Numbered from the stretch's first letter, positions 42,258 to 51,819 are shown. The stretch: 64,000 nucleotides of DNA from Acidomonas methanolica (GCF_004346035.1 NZ_SLZN01000009.1:44412-108411), one strand, 5' to 3'. A program made the numbers and translations. Notes: generated from the letters alone by a model not told the origin.

Positions 42258-44051
42258 ATGATCATTATTCCTCATTGGGCTTCCGGGTCTGGCCCTTCCG
42301 CATCTTGTCCCGGCGTGTGGCTGCCCACACCGCCCTGGTTGCAGGGGAAGCAGGTCGCCCGTGATGCGACCGGGGAGATACACGGCAGGGGCGCCGCCGA
42401 TCCGGCCGGAATTCTGTCTGGCGAATGTCTGGATGAAATCGCAGCGCTCTTCGCATTGATCCGGCGGGAGCGGGTGGGGGGCGCGTTCTGGGCGCCCGCG
42501 CCCGACGCTGATGAGACGATCGAGCATATCCTGCGGCTCCCGGCTGAGGAGCGCGCGGCGCATGGGGTCTGGACCGCCCTGCGTGACACCCTGCCTCTCG
42601 ACAGGACGCTCGTTCTCCCGCCCGGCTCCGCCGTCCCGGCCTGGCTCGCAAGGGAGGCGGGCGAGGGGGGAAGCCGGATTCTGACGCGCGGCTTCGACGC
42701 GCATCGCGTGCTCGGCCCGCATGTCACGCTGTGGTGCGCCGAACCGGACGCCCTGACCGAGTGCCTGGCCGTGTTGACGCTCGCCTATGGCGGAGTCGTC
42801 CAGCGTGTTGGAGAACGACGGGAGGAGCTGGGCGCGGCCTGGGCATATGAGAGGGTGCGGTTCGGCACACGCTATGTTTCTCCGTTGACGGGCCAGCCGT
42901 GGAGCGCCGAAGAGGCGATCCGCTATCTCGGCATGGTGCGGCGGCAGATGGAGGAAAATCGCCGGATCGCCGTCTGTACGGGCGTCGCGTGGTGGAAGCG
43001 GCGCAAGATCGCCGCCTTTCTCGCGGGGTCCGCTCCCCCCGTCTTCCGCCGGACGGCACGGGCGGCGATCCGGACGGCGGAAGCGCGCGGCGGGGATATC
43101 GCCGTCTGGTCGTCCCGCCTTTCGCCGGCGCTCAGGCAGTGCGCGACGCGGCGCGGGATCGGCCTGCGGCTGATGGAGGACGGTTTTATCCGCTCGGCGG
43201 GGCTGGGCAGCGACCTGTTGCCGCCCTCGTCCATCGTCATCGATTCGCGCGGCATCTATTTCGATCCGACGCGGGAGAGCGATCTCGAACATCTTCTGGC
43301 CACGGCGGCGTTCGATCCGGAACTGCTTGAACGCGCGCGCGCCCTGAGGCAGGTGCTCGTGAGCCGCGGCGTCACGAAATATGCGGCGGGAGCAGGCGGG
43401 GCCGCCACGGCTCTTCCCGATGACGGCCGTCGCGTCATTCTCGTGCCCGGCCAGGTGGCGGACGACTTGTCGGTCCGGCTCGGCGCGCCGGAAATCGGCG
43501 GAAATCCCGGACTGCTCATGCGCGTGCGGGAAGAGAATCCCGACGCGCTGATCGTCTATCGTCCGCATCCGGATGTCGATGCGGGGCATCGCGCCGGAGC
43601 GATTCCGGATGAGGACGCCCTGCGTCTCGCCGACGTCATCAGCCGGGACGGACCGATCACCGCATGGATCTCCCGTTGCGACGAACTGCATACCATGACG
43701 TCGCTCGCGGGCTTCGAGGCGCTGCTGCGCGGCAAGAAGGTCGTCACCTACGGGCGGCCTTTCTATTCCGGCTGGGGATTGACGGAAGATCGGAGCACGC
43801 CCTGCGTGCGGCGCAACAGGGAGCGGTCGCTCGACGAACTCGTCGCCGCGACGCTCTTCCTCTACCCGCGCTATCTCGATCCCCTGACCGCCTTGCCCTG
43901 CACGCCGGAACTTCTCATCGAGCGTCTGAACGACGCGCGTCTCTGGCAGCCGAATCTGACGATGCGCGTCCGGCGCCTTCAGGGCGGCCTGCGACGCTGG
44001 ATCACGCGCAGGCTGGCCCGACGCCGCGTTTTCGCGCAAAAGGGGGCTTGA
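42258..44051 (+). CDS. KpsC-like capsular polysaccharide glycosyltransferase
   Basis: 597 aa. The second half carries the KpsC signature: LMEDGFIRSAGLGSDL, SRGIYFDPTRESDLEHLL, VPGQVADDLS, VYRPHPDVDAGHR and GKKVVTYGRPFYSGWGLT. KpsC-type enzymes build the beta-Kdo linker on a lipid that anchors ABC-exported capsule. The N-terminal half is shorter and less typical than in E. coli KpsC. ATG at 42258 (MIIIPHWASG) is chosen; the in-frame region before it from 42123 looks non-coding. Confidence 0.85.
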   Translation: MIIIPHWASGSGPSASCPGVWLPTPPWLQGKQVARDATGEIHGRGAADPAGILSGECLDEIAALFALIRRERVGGAFWAPAPDADETIEHILRLPAEERAAHGVWTALRDTLPLDRTLVLPPGSAVPAWLAREAGEGGSRILTRGFDAHRVLGPHVTLWCAEPDALTECLAVLTLAYGGVVQRVGERREELGAAWAYERVRFGTRYVSPLTGQPWSAEEAIRYLGMVRRQMEENRRIAVCTGVAWWKRRKIAAFLAGSAPPVFRRTARAAIRTAEARGGDIAVWSSRLSPALRQCATRRGIGLRLMEDGFIRSAGLGSDLLPPSSIVIDSRGIYFDPTRESDLEHLLATAAFDPELLERARALRQVLVSRGVTKYAAGAGGAATALPDDGRRVILVPGQVADDLSVRLGAPEIGGNPGLLMRVREENPDALIVYRPHPDVDAGHRAGAIPDEDALRLADVISRDGPITAWISRCDELHTMTSLAGFEALLRGKKVVTYGRPFYSGWGLTEDRSTPCVRRNRERSLDELVAATLFLYPRYLDPLTALPCTPELLIERLNDARLWQPNLTMRVRRLQGGLRRWITRRLARRRVFAQKGA

Positions 44052-44053
44052 TC

Positions 44054-45370
44054 ATGCAGCAGATTCTCCCCGCCGAGACGACCTCGCCCGTCGCCGAACA
44101 TCTTCCCCAGCTTCCCATCAGGAATTTCCTGTTTCTCCAGGGGCTTATGGGACCATTCTTCGAACGCGTCGGCGCACGTCTGCGGCGGGACGGCTACGGC
44201 GTCTACAAGGTGAACTTCAACGGGGGCGACTGGTGGTACTGGGCGCATCCCGGCGCGATCAATTATCGCGGCGATGCGAGGCAATGGCCCGCGACGCTTC
44301 GCCGGATCATCGCCTCGCGCAAGATCACCGACGTTCTTCTTTTCGGCGATTGCCGTCCGCTGCACCGCACCGCGCTGGAGATATGCAAGGAGCTGCATCT
44401 TCCCGTTCATGTGTTCGAGGAAGGTTATCTCCGCCCCGACTGGGTCACGCTGGAACTCGGCGGCGTGAACGGGCATTCGACCCTGCCACGCGATCCGGAC
44501 TACTACCTGCGGACGGCCGCGATGCTGCCACCCGCAGGCAAGCATTTCCCGGTGCCCTCTTCCTTTCGCCGCCGCGCGTTCGAAGGCGTGATCTACAATG
44601 CGGCCGATCTGTTGTCGCGGGGGATCTATTTCAACAACTGGACGACGCATCGCCCGTGGCATCCCGTCCGCGAGGGGATCGGCTGGCTGCGGAAGATCGG
44701 GCGGGGAAAAGGGGCCCGCAGCCGCTCCACCGCGCTGGAGGCGAAGCTCAAGACGCTGGACGGGCGCTATGTTCTCTTTCCGCTCCAGCTCGACGCCGAT
44801 GCGCAGGTGCGGATGCATTCCGATTTCGCGGATATCGCGGAAGCGATCACGACGGTCATCTCGTCTTTCGCCGCCCATGCGCCGGTCGATCTCCGGCTCG
44901 TCATCAAGGAGCATCCGCTGGATAACGGCGTGAAGGACTGGAAGGGGCTCGTCGCGGAAATTTCCGCGCGCTGCGGGGTCGCCGGCCGGGTTGATTACAT
45001 GGAGGCCGGGGATATCGCGGCGGTCGTGTGCCAGGCGCGCGGCATTGTAACGATCAACAGCACGACCGGCACGCTTTCCGTCGCGTGCGGCGTGCCGACG
45101 ATCACGCTGGGACGGGCCGTGTACAACATCGACGGTATCACGCATCAGGGCTCGCTGGACACGTTCTGGACGGCCCCGACACCGCCTGATCCCGCGGTGT
45201 TCGGCGCGTTCCAGCGTGTTCTGGTCCATAGCTGTCTGGTGCCGGGCGGATTCTTCTCGGACGAGGCGCTCGAGACGCTCGTCTCCGCCGCGATCGAGCG
45301 TCTCGAGCGCCATGCGCCGATCGCTCATCGGGCGCGGACGGCTCCGTCCTCCGCGTCCTCCCACGGCTGA
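44054..45370 (+). CDS. KpsS-like capsule glycosyltransferase
   Basis: 438 aa. KpsS-type motifs: FLFLQGLMGPFFERVGARL, FGDCRPLHRTALEI, VFEEGYLRPDWVTLE, IKEHPLDNGVKDW, TINSTTGTLSVACGVPTI. KpsS adds the first Kdo to the lysophosphatidylglycerol anchor in group 2 capsules. Starts 2 bp after the KpsC-like stop and is followed by a GT4 gene, so the three form an operon. Confidence 0.87.
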   Translation: MQQILPAETTSPVAEHLPQLPIRNFLFLQGLMGPFFERVGARLRRDGYGVYKVNFNGGDWWYWAHPGAINYRGDARQWPATLRRIIASRKITDVLLFGDCRPLHRTALEICKELHLPVHVFEEGYLRPDWVTLELGGVNGHSTLPRDPDYYLRTAAMLPPAGKHFPVPSSFRRRAFEGVIYNAADLLSRGIYFNNWTTHRPWHPVREGIGWLRKIGRGKGARSRSTALEAKLKTLDGRYVLFPLQLDADAQVRMHSDFADIAEAITTVISSFAAHAPVDLRLVIKEHPLDNGVKDWKGLVAEISARCGVAGRVDYMEAGDIAAVVCQARGIVTINSTTGTLSVACGVPTITLGRAVYNIDGITHQGSLDTFWTAPTPPDPAVFGAFQRVLVHSCLVPGGFFSDEALETLVSAAIERLERHAPIAHRARTAPSSASSHG

Positions 45371-45377
45371 ATCCCTC

Positions 45378-46580
45378 ATGACAGAGACAAGGAAACAGCT
45401 GTCCATCCTGTTCGACATTTCGCGCCTGATCTCCCGTGCGGCGGAGCCGGTTCCCACCGGCATCGACCGTGTCGAGCTGGTTTATGCGGAGTATCTCCTG
45501 GCCCGCTACGCCGACCGGCTGACCTTCGGCGCCATGCACCCGATTCTGGGAACCTATGGCGCGCTTCCCTTCGATCAGGCGAAGGATTTCGTGCTGGAAC
45601 TTCAGGCCGTCTGGAACGGGAGACCGGACGGGCCGAAAGCCGGGCGGCTCGGGGCGGCGCTGCGCCGCCAGACGCTTCGGCGCCTGCGGCCGAAGATCGG
45701 CGGCGAGATCGTTCATCTGCACGTCTCGCATCATCATCTGACCCGGCCGCGCGTGATCCGGAATGTCGTGCGCGGCTATCGCGCGCGCTTCGTGCCGATG
45801 GTGCATGATTTCATTCCGCTGGATTATCCGGAATATGCGCGGCCCGGCGAGCCCGCGCGGCACGAGACGCGGATTCGCACCGTGACGCGCTATGCCGGCG
45901 GCGTCATCGTGCCGTCACAGGAAGTGCAGGAGGCGATGCAACGCCGGCTGGTCGCGGCCGGGCGGGCGCATGTTCCGGTCTGGATCGTACCGCACGGGGT
46001 GCATAAACATCCCCCGAGCGATCTGCCGCCGCATCGCAGCGATCGCCCCTATTTCGTGTGTCTCGGGACGATCGAGCCGCGCAAGAACCATCTTCTGCTG
46101 CTCAATCTCTGGCGGCGTCTGGTGACGGAACTGGGTCCGAAGGCGCCCAAGCTCGTGATCATCGGCAAACGCGGGTGGGAAAACGAGAATATTCTCGACA
46201 TGCTGGACCGCTGCGAAGTGCTGCGCGGCCATGTCGAGGAGCATAACGGGCTCTCGGACGGGGAGGTCGTGCGCTATCTCCTGGGGAGCAGGGCGCTGCT
46301 TTTCCCGTCTTTCGTCGAAGGCTTCGGCCTGCCGCTGGCCGAAGCCCTGTCGCTCGGCGTGCCCTCCATCTGCTCCGACATTCCCGTGTTGCGCGAGGTC
46401 GGCGGCGATGCGGCGATCTATGTCGATCCCCTGGACGGCGTGGGATTCCGGGCGGCGATCGACAAGGCGCTGCGACACGAACTGCTTCCGGATGCGACCA
46501 TGCGGGCGCTCAGGGCGTGGAAGCCGCTCTCATGGACGGAGAGCGTCGGGATGGCGATGGCGCGGATCGAGGCGGGCTGA
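45378..46580 (+). CDS. Family 4 glycosyltransferase
   Basis: A 400-aa GT-B enzyme. The GT4 donor site is in the second half: FVCLGTIEPRKNH, VIIGKRGWENEN and the EX7E motif in FPSFVEGFGLPLAEAL. The N-terminal VPTGIDRVELVYAEYLL is common in GT4 proteins of polysaccharide clusters. ATG at 45378, 7 bp after the KpsS-like stop. Sugar and acceptor unknown; context suggests capsule assembly. Confidence 0.87.
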   Translation: MTETRKQLSILFDISRLISRAAEPVPTGIDRVELVYAEYLLARYADRLTFGAMHPILGTYGALPFDQAKDFVLELQAVWNGRPDGPKAGRLGAALRRQTLRRLRPKIGGEIVHLHVSHHHLTRPRVIRNVVRGYRARFVPMVHDFIPLDYPEYARPGEPARHETRIRTVTRYAGGVIVPSQEVQEAMQRRLVAAGRAHVPVWIVPHGVHKHPPSDLPPHRSDRPYFVCLGTIEPRKNHLLLLNLWRRLVTELGPKAPKLVIIGKRGWENENILDMLDRCEVLRGHVEEHNGLSDGEVVRYLLGSRALLFPSFVEGFGLPLAEALSLGVPSICSDIPVLREVGGDAAIYVDPLDGVGFRAAIDKALRHELLPDATMRALRAWKPLSWTESVGMAMARIEAG

Positions 46581-46609
46581 GGGGTCAAAGAAGAACGGCG
46601 CGGCGTTCC

Positions 46610-46661
46610 AGACTTCTCCGACCCGGCGACGACGTTTCCATCGCCGGGATCTGGGAAGTCT
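46610..46661. terminator. Two-tier convergent hairpin
   Basis: Inner stem CCCGGCGA (46622-46629) with TCGCCGGG (46641-46648); outer stem AGACTTC (46610-46616) with GAAGTCT (46655-46661). It sits exactly between the convergent GT4 and SYLF genes, and can fold from either strand. Confidence 0.6.
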
Positions 46662-46668
46662 CCGCAGG

Positions 46669-47568
46669 TCAATGCGGCGGGGCGAGCGCTTCGGTGGCGA
46701 CGCCGCGTGCGGTCGAGCCCGCCGTGGACCCGACCTGGGACGCATAGGAGCGGGCGCTGTTGTAATTCGCCGGATAGGGGCTGTTGCCCACCGCATATGC
46801 CGCCTTGCCCGGCGCGGCCACGGAGGGCGGCGTGGCGGACGGGGTCGACGCGGCGGCGGGCAGGGCCACGCGCGAGAGAATGGAGCGCAGCGGGTCCGCG
46901 CCGCTGTTGTTGACGCGCATGGTGACGACGATGTCTTCCGGCCCGACGGTCTGGCCGTAATAGGCGCGATTCGCGCCACTATCGACGGTGAGCTTCGAGC
47001 CGCCGAGCGAGACGCCCGCGAACAGCCCTTTCGATCGCTGGATTGCGACGATATCGGTGTTCGCGGCGCCCGCCGTGCTGTCCTCGAGACCGCTGCCGAC
47101 GGTCGCGAAGGAGGCGGAGGCGGCGGCGTTGAACTTGAACTGGCTGTCCAGCAGCGCCTGCAACCCGCGATCCGACATCACGAACAGCATCATCTCCGAA
47201 TCTTCCATGCCAAGCTGGATGCCGAGCGAACCGGAGCTGAGCGTGTAGAAGGCGGGGTCCGACCATGATCCCTGCGCGGCGCGCGAAAGCAGCAGGCAGC
47301 CGCCGCCGGAGCCGCCGATGCCGATCGAGATGCGGAAGATGGACGGGCACACCAGCACGGCGCGGGCCTGGGCGAGATAACGCTGGGCGCGGGATTTCGC
47401 CGTCGTTCCCTTGAACAGGTCCTGTACGGCGAGGGTCGCCTTGTCCACCAGCTCCTGCTGTGCGACGGCGCCGGCGGCATATGCGGGACGCTGCAAGCCT
47501 GCCGTCACGACGCCGAGGGCAAGTCCGGTCAGAAGCATCTGGCGGAACCGGGAACGGATCAACGGCAT
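46669..47568 (-). CDS. SYLF-domain lipid-binding protein
   Basis: 299 aa with a signal peptide (GVVTAGLQRPAYA). The SYLF/Ysc84 domain spans about 55-235: QRYLAQARAVLVCPS, GIGGSGGGCLLLSR, FYTLSSGSLGIQLG, VMSDRGLQALLDSQFKFNA, DIVAIQRSKGLFAGVSLGG, ANRAYYGQ. The last 60 residues are Pro/Ala/Ser-rich. SYLF proteins bind phospholipid or act in the envelope. ATG at 47568 puts the signal peptide at the start. It may share an operon with the phosphatase gene upstream. Confidence 0.9.
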   Translation of the reverse strand: MPLIRSRFRQMLLTGLALGVVTAGLQRPAYAAGAVAQQELVDKATLAVQDLFKGTTAKSRAQRYLAQARAVLVCPSIFRISIGIGGSGGGCLLLSRAAQGSWSDPAFYTLSSGSLGIQLGMEDSEMMLFVMSDRGLQALLDSQFKFNAAASASFATVGSGLEDSTAGAANTDIVAIQRSKGLFAGVSLGGSKLTVDSGANRAYYGQTVGPEDIVVTMRVNNSGADPLRSILSRVALPAAASTPSATPPSVAAPGKAAYAVGNSPYPANYNSARSYASQVGSTAGSTARGVATEALAPPH

Positions 47569-47642
47569 TGGGTCAGGCCTCTCGGACGGTAATGACGCCA
47601 TGTTCGTCACATGGAAATATGGTTGAATCATGAAGCGGCGTT

Positions 47643-48479
47643 TCAGTCCAGTGCGATGCCGGCCGCATTCGCCAGCGATCGTGCGACTCCCGGGGCGGCG
47701 GCGAAGAGCAGCGCCCCGCCCGTCAGCCCGCCGTCGCGCAGGAAAGGGGAGGCGATCGCGCCGGCCTCCCCCAGAAAGACCAGCGCGGCGGCGACGTCCC
47801 AGAGATTGATGACCATCTCCAGATAGGCATCCTGCCGCCCGCTGGCGACGTCGCAGAGCGCAAGCGTGCCCGAGCCGCAGGTCCGGGGCATGACGCCGAG
47901 GGCCATGAAGGCGTCGATCTTGCCGGTATAGGTCTGCCGCGTCACTTTGGGGCTCCAGCCCATCTCCACTATGGCGGTCGTCGGGTCGGTGACGGGGGAC
48001 GCCGTGAGCGGGCGTCCGTTCAGGAACGCCCCGTGCCCGCGCCGCCCGGTATAGATCTCGCCCAGCGCCGGCGCGTTGACGACGCCCGCCACCGGCTCGT
48101 CATGATGCATCAGCCCGATGGAAATGCACCAGCGTTCCCGCCCCCGCGCGTAATTCGACGTTCCGTCGATCGGGTCCACGACCCAGACATAGCCGCTATG
48201 GCGCGCCTCGTCCGACCGCCGTCCGTTTTCCTCGCCGAGGAACCCGTCATCCGGAAACAGGGCGCCGAGACGCTCGGCGAGGAACTGTTCCACCGCGCCG
48301 TCCGCCTCCGTCACATAATCCTGCACCCCTTTCGTCCCGCCCTGCGGACCGCCTGGGGGTGGGCGCAGCTTCATCGCGAGGGCGGCGGCCTCCGCGGCGA
48401 CGGCTTCCGCCGCGGCCAGACGCAGCGCGCGCTCCCGTTCGTCCTGAAGGGCGGGATCGTATGGGCCGGAACGGGTCAT
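47643..48479 (-). CDS. Inositol-monophosphatase-family phosphatase
   Basis: 278 aa with the lithium-sensitive phosphatase motifs: LGEENGRR, VVDPIDGTSNYARG and LWDVAAALVFLGEAGA. Members hydrolyse inositol phosphate, histidinol phosphate, PAP or sugar phosphates, and the substrate is not readable here. Location near a possible inositol-sphingolipid gene (49067) makes inositol-1-phosphate worth testing. Confidence 0.88.
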   Translation of the reverse strand: MTRSGPYDPALQDERERALRLAAAEAVAAEAAALAMKLRPPPGGPQGGTKGVQDYVTEADGAVEQFLAERLGALFPDDGFLGEENGRRSDEARHSGYVWVVDPIDGTSNYARGRERWCISIGLMHHDEPVAGVVNAPALGEIYTGRRGHGAFLNGRPLTASPVTDPTTAIVEMGWSPKVTRQTYTGKIDAFMALGVMPRTCGSGTLALCDVASGRQDAYLEMVINLWDVAAALVFLGEAGAIASPFLRDGGLTGGALLFAAAPGVARSLANAAGIALD

Positions 48480-48498
48480 GACAGGCTCCTGAGCGGGT

Positions 48499-49017
48499 TC
48501 AGTCCGCGCGCAGCGTGACCCCGAGGGTCGCGCGTAGCGAGGCGGTGATGGCGGGATCTTCCAGAAGGGCGAGGCGCGCCGCCGCCGTGGTGGCGAAGAG
48601 ATGGGTGAGGGCGCGGCGTCGCGCGGGGGAAAGCCGGTGTTCAGGCGCGGGACGGATCATGGCGCATTCGGCGAGGATGCCCATGGGCAGATCCCGCACG
48701 GCGGCGACGAGCAGACCGGCATCCTCCGGCAGGAGATCGACCGGAAAATCCTCGTCGACCGCGAAAAAGAACTGGTCCGACCAGTCGCGGTATTCATGCC
48801 ATTTCCGATCGGTGAGAAAATCTCGCGGACCGGACTTGACCTCGATGCAGACGAAGCCATGATCCGGACGCAACGCCATGATATCAGCCCGTCGCCCGAG
48901 GGATGTCCCGGAGGCGGGCAGGGTCAGTTCGTTGACGGCCGCCCAGCCGAGAGTCCGGCACAAGGCAAGGGCGGCGCGCCGGATGGCGAGCTGGGTCTCC
49001 GGCAGGGTGGGTCGCAT
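48499..49017 (-). CDS. MmcB-type DNA repair nuclease-fold protein
   Basis: 172 aa. GRRADIMAL, FVCIEVKSGPRDFLTDRKWHEYRDWSDQFFFAV and LPEDAGLLVA are the PD-(D/E)XK-like core of the MmcB family, described in Caulobacter as a DNA repair factor. I use ATG at 49017 (MRPTLPETQ), close to the family start. A longer form from ATG 49068 (MSEDDL) would overlap the divergent gene by 2 bp at the start codons. Confidence 0.85.
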   Translation of the reverse strand: MRPTLPETQLAIRRAALALCRTLGWAAVNELTLPASGTSLGRRADIMALRPDHGFVCIEVKSGPRDFLTDRKWHEYRDWSDQFFFAVDEDFPVDLLPEDAGLLVAAVRDLPMGILAECAMIRPAPEHRLSPARRRALTHLFATTAAARLALLEDPAITASLRATLGVTLRAD

Positions 49018-49066
49018 GTCCCCATTCTGCGCGTTCGGACCGCGAAGGGAAAGGTCGTCCTCACTC

Positions 49067-49966
49067 ATGGCATTCCTGAAAACCGATCTCTGGCGGAGCG
49101 TTCTGGTCCGCGCGCCGATCGAGGCCGTCATGCGCGCCGGATCGCTCGACTCCTTCGAGATGATCGTGCTGCCCGATCCGGGGCGGAACCGCATTCTCGC
49201 CGATCCGTTCGGCGTGCGGCATGACGGGCGCGCCTTCGTCTTCCTCGAGGCGATGTCCTATGACGAGCGGCATGGGGTGATCGACATGATCGCATTGTCC
49301 CCGGACGGCTACGCGATGGCGCGTCACACCGTGCTGCGCGAGGCGTGGCATCTCTCCTATCCCTTCGTCTTCGAACATGAGGGGCAGGTCTTCATGTTGC
49401 CGGAGGCGTGCCGGTCGGGGCAACTGAGTCTCTATCGCAGCCGGCGCTTTCCCGAGACATGGGAGAAGGTCGAGGCGTTCCGCTTTCCGGAAAACGCCAT
49501 CGACGCCTCGCCCGTGTTTCATGAGGGCAGGTGGTGGATCTTCTACACCCCGGCCGCGCGGAAGGAGGGACGGCAAATGACGCTTTGCGCGGCATGGGCG
49601 GACACGCTGACGGGAGAATGGCGCCCGCATCCGCGAAACCCGATTCGCGTCGATCGCGGGGGTGCGCGGCCGGGCGGGACGCCGTTCCTCCATGACGGGC
49701 ATATCGTGTTGCCCGTGCAGGATTGCCGTCGGACCTATGGCGCGGCGGTCCGTTTCCTGCATCTCCACATCGACCCGGATCAGGTGCGGATCGAGGAGGG
49801 ACCGCGCGTGACCGCGCCGCCGCGTCTCGCGCCCTATACGGACGGGCTGCACACCATCTCGAAACTGGGCGACCAGACGCTCATCGACGTGAAGCGCATC
49901 GCCATCGGGCCGGGGCGGTTCCTGCTGGAGGCGAAACGCTGGCTGGGCGCCCGGTTCACGCGGTGA
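49067..49966 (+). CDS. Glucosaminyl inositolphosphorylceramide transferase N-domain-like (GINT1-like) protein
   Basis: A 299-aa five-bladed beta-propeller-like protein. Repeated DPFGVRHDGRAFVFLEA, YPFVFEHEGQVFMLPEA, ASPVFHEGRWWIFYT and GTPFLHDGHIVLPVQD blades match the GINT1 N-terminal domain, also found alone in bacteria. In plants GINT1 adds GlcN(Ac) to inositolphosphorylceramide. There is no separate catalytic GT64 domain here. It lies beside the sphingolipid operon, converging on the GT4 gene. Its role is inferred from context only. Confidence 0.7.
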   Translation: MAFLKTDLWRSVLVRAPIEAVMRAGSLDSFEMIVLPDPGRNRILADPFGVRHDGRAFVFLEAMSYDERHGVIDMIALSPDGYAMARHTVLREAWHLSYPFVFEHEGQVFMLPEACRSGQLSLYRSRRFPETWEKVEAFRFPENAIDASPVFHEGRWWIFYTPAARKEGRQMTLCAAWADTLTGEWRPHPRNPIRVDRGGARPGGTPFLHDGHIVLPVQDCRRTYGAAVRFLHLHIDPDQVRIEEGPRVTAPPRLAPYTDGLHTISKLGDQTLIDVKRIAIGPGRFLLEAKRWLGARFTR

Positions 49967-49996
49967 GCGCCGCGAAGGCGATGCAGGCGGGGCGGT

Positions 49997-51070
49997 TCAG
50001 GTGAGGTCGGCGGCGCGCGCGAGGATAGCGCGGCCTTGCGCCTCGAAATTTTCGGCGTTGAAGAGGTCGAGCACGCGGGCGCGCGCGGTCCGGCCCTTCG
50101 CGGCCAACTGATCGGGCGCGCGGAGCAGTCCGGCCAGGGCGTCGGCAAGGGCGCGCGCATCTCCCGGCGGGACGATGCGGCCGAAAGCCGGGGTGACGGT
50201 CCGGGCGATCTCCCCGGCCTCCGAGGCGACGATTGGCAGTCCCGCCAGCATCGCCTCATGCGCGGCGAGGCAGAATCCTTCCCAGCGTGAGGGCTGGGTG
50301 TAGAGATGCAGCCCGGTGAGGAACGCCGCCGGGTCCGCGACATAGCCCGCCAGGGTGACGGGCAGCCCGTCGCGGGCGATCAATCCTTCGAGGCGTGCTC
50401 GTTCCTCGCCCTCGCCGCCGATAACGACCGAGAAGGGTGGAAGGTCCGAGCGCTGGCGCAGCAGGGCGACGGCGGCGCAGAGCACGTCGTAGTTCTTCAC
50501 CGGATGCAGTCGTCCGAGCGAGCCGATCCGCACGGGCTCGCCGCTCCGCCATGGAAGCGCCGTGGGAAAGGCGGGATCGGCGCGGAAGATCGGCCAGATG
50601 GCGAGCCGGTCGGGCGCGATTCCGAGCGTGGCGCGGGTCTGGGCCGCGACGCTGGCCGAATCGGCGATCCAGAGTTGCGAGCGGTTGCGGAAGAGCCGCA
50701 GCAGCCGGGCATTGGCGGGTTTGAGACGCGCCGAATGCTGCCAGCTGATGACCGGGACGCCGCGCCGCGCCCCGACGATCTGCCCCAGCAGCGTGGCGCG
50801 GGACAGGGATGTCCAGAGATGCGTCGGCCGGAGCCGCGCGATCTCGGCGTCCAGCCAGCGGAGCGCGGCGAGATGGTCGGTGCGTCCTCCGGCACGGACC
50901 CTCACCTCCAGCCCGGCGGCTTCCATCGGCGCGACAGCCTTGCCGTCGCGCCGGGTCAGGGCGAGCACCGTCACCTCATGCCCCGCCTCGCGCATGACCC
51001 GCGTGACGTCGGGGACGGGGAGGGCCGCGCCGCCGCCTTCCACCGAATTGATGATATAGGCGCCCCTCAC
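49997..51070 (-). CDS. Family 4 glycosyltransferase of the sphingolipid operon
   Basis: A 357-aa GT-B enzyme. Acceptor half begins YIINSVEGGGAALPVPDV; donor half has IGSLGRLHPVKNYDV, VIGGEGEERARLEGL and the EX7E region SRWEGFCLAAHEAML. Last gene of the six-gene minus-strand operon, coupled by ATGA to the nucleotidyltransferase. Plausibly glycosylates a sphingolipid; the sugar is unknown. Confidence 0.87.
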   Translation of the reverse strand: MRGAYIINSVEGGGAALPVPDVTRVMREAGHEVTVLALTRRDGKAVAPMEAAGLEVRVRAGGRTDHLAALRWLDAEIARLRPTHLWTSLSRATLLGQIVGARRGVPVISWQHSARLKPANARLLRLFRNRSQLWIADSASVAAQTRATLGIAPDRLAIWPIFRADPAFPTALPWRSGEPVRIGSLGRLHPVKNYDVLCAAVALLRQRSDLPPFSVVIGGEGEERARLEGLIARDGLPVTLAGYVADPAAFLTGLHLYTQPSRWEGFCLAAHEAMLAGLPIVASEAGEIARTVTPAFGRIVPPGDARALADALAGLLRAPDQLAAKGRTARARVLDLFNAENFEAQGRAILARAADLT

Positions 51071-51819
51071 GTTTCGGACAGAATCCGCTCGACCAGAGTC
51101 AGATCGGCGGGTTTGTCCACATCGACCGCCGCCTTGCCGTCACTCATCGGCACCAGCCGGACGCGCGCGCCGGTCAGGCGTTCGATGTGGCGGCAGAGCG
51201 CCGTGCTGGTGAGCGTTCCGGTCACGGCACGCAGCAGGATCGTCGGGCCGAGGATCGCCGCCATGCGCCAGGGTTTCTTGCGCTCGCGTTCGAGCCGCTG
51301 CCAGAGTCTGACGACGTCGCGCGAGGCCGGCGTGGCGAAGAGAAAGAGGTTGCAGCCGGAGAAGCGCATGTCGCGCAGGCGGATATAGGTGCGCTTCGTC
51401 CCCGGCACATCGCGTTCGATGACCGCGCGGGTGGCGACGGCGACGGCGAGATCGCACGCGTCCGATTCCGCGAGGAATTCGGCGATCCAGACCGGGCGGA
51501 GCAGCGGGTGATCCGCCGTGGTCACGAGGAGCGGCGTGCCGCACGCCGCGATCGCCTGAGCGACGCTCGCGCTAGGGCCGGGCGCGGCGGGCAGGAAGAC
51601 GACATTCCCCGCCACCTCGCGCAGATCGTCCGGTGCTTCGGTGGAGACGTGGATCGTCCCCAGCCCCGGCGTGGCCCGCAAACAGTCCAGCACGCGCGCC
51701 AGCATCGGACGCCCCGCGACCGGCAGAAGCGCCTTGTGCGCGACGCCGCCGTGGCGGGCGAGCGGGTCCCTGTCTCCGTCGCGCGATCCCGCGAGAACGA
51801 GAACTGGAAGCTCCGTCAC
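51067..51819 (-). CDS. MobA/GlmU-like nucleotidyltransferase
   Basis: A 250-aa GT-A-fold NTP transferase. LPVLVLAGSRDGDRDPLARHGGVAHKALLPVAGRPM carries the nucleotide loop, though the usual GGxGTRM pattern is altered to AGSRDGDRDP. TTADHPLL has the metal Asp. C-terminal VDVDKPADLTLV is family-typical. Likely makes an activated head group. Caulobacter has an NTP-transferase gene in its ceramide locus too (recalled, not checked). ATGA coupling on both sides. Confidence 0.82.
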   Translation of the reverse strand: MTELPVLVLAGSRDGDRDPLARHGGVAHKALLPVAGRPMLARVLDCLRATPGLGTIHVSTEAPDDLREVAGNVVFLPAAPGPSASVAQAIAACGTPLLVTTADHPLLRPVWIAEFLAESDACDLAVAVATRAVIERDVPGTKRTYIRLRDMRFSGCNLFLFATPASRDVVRLWQRLERERKKPWRMAAILGPTILLRAVTGTLTSTALCRHIERLTGARVRLVPMSDGKAAVDVDKPADLTLVERILSET

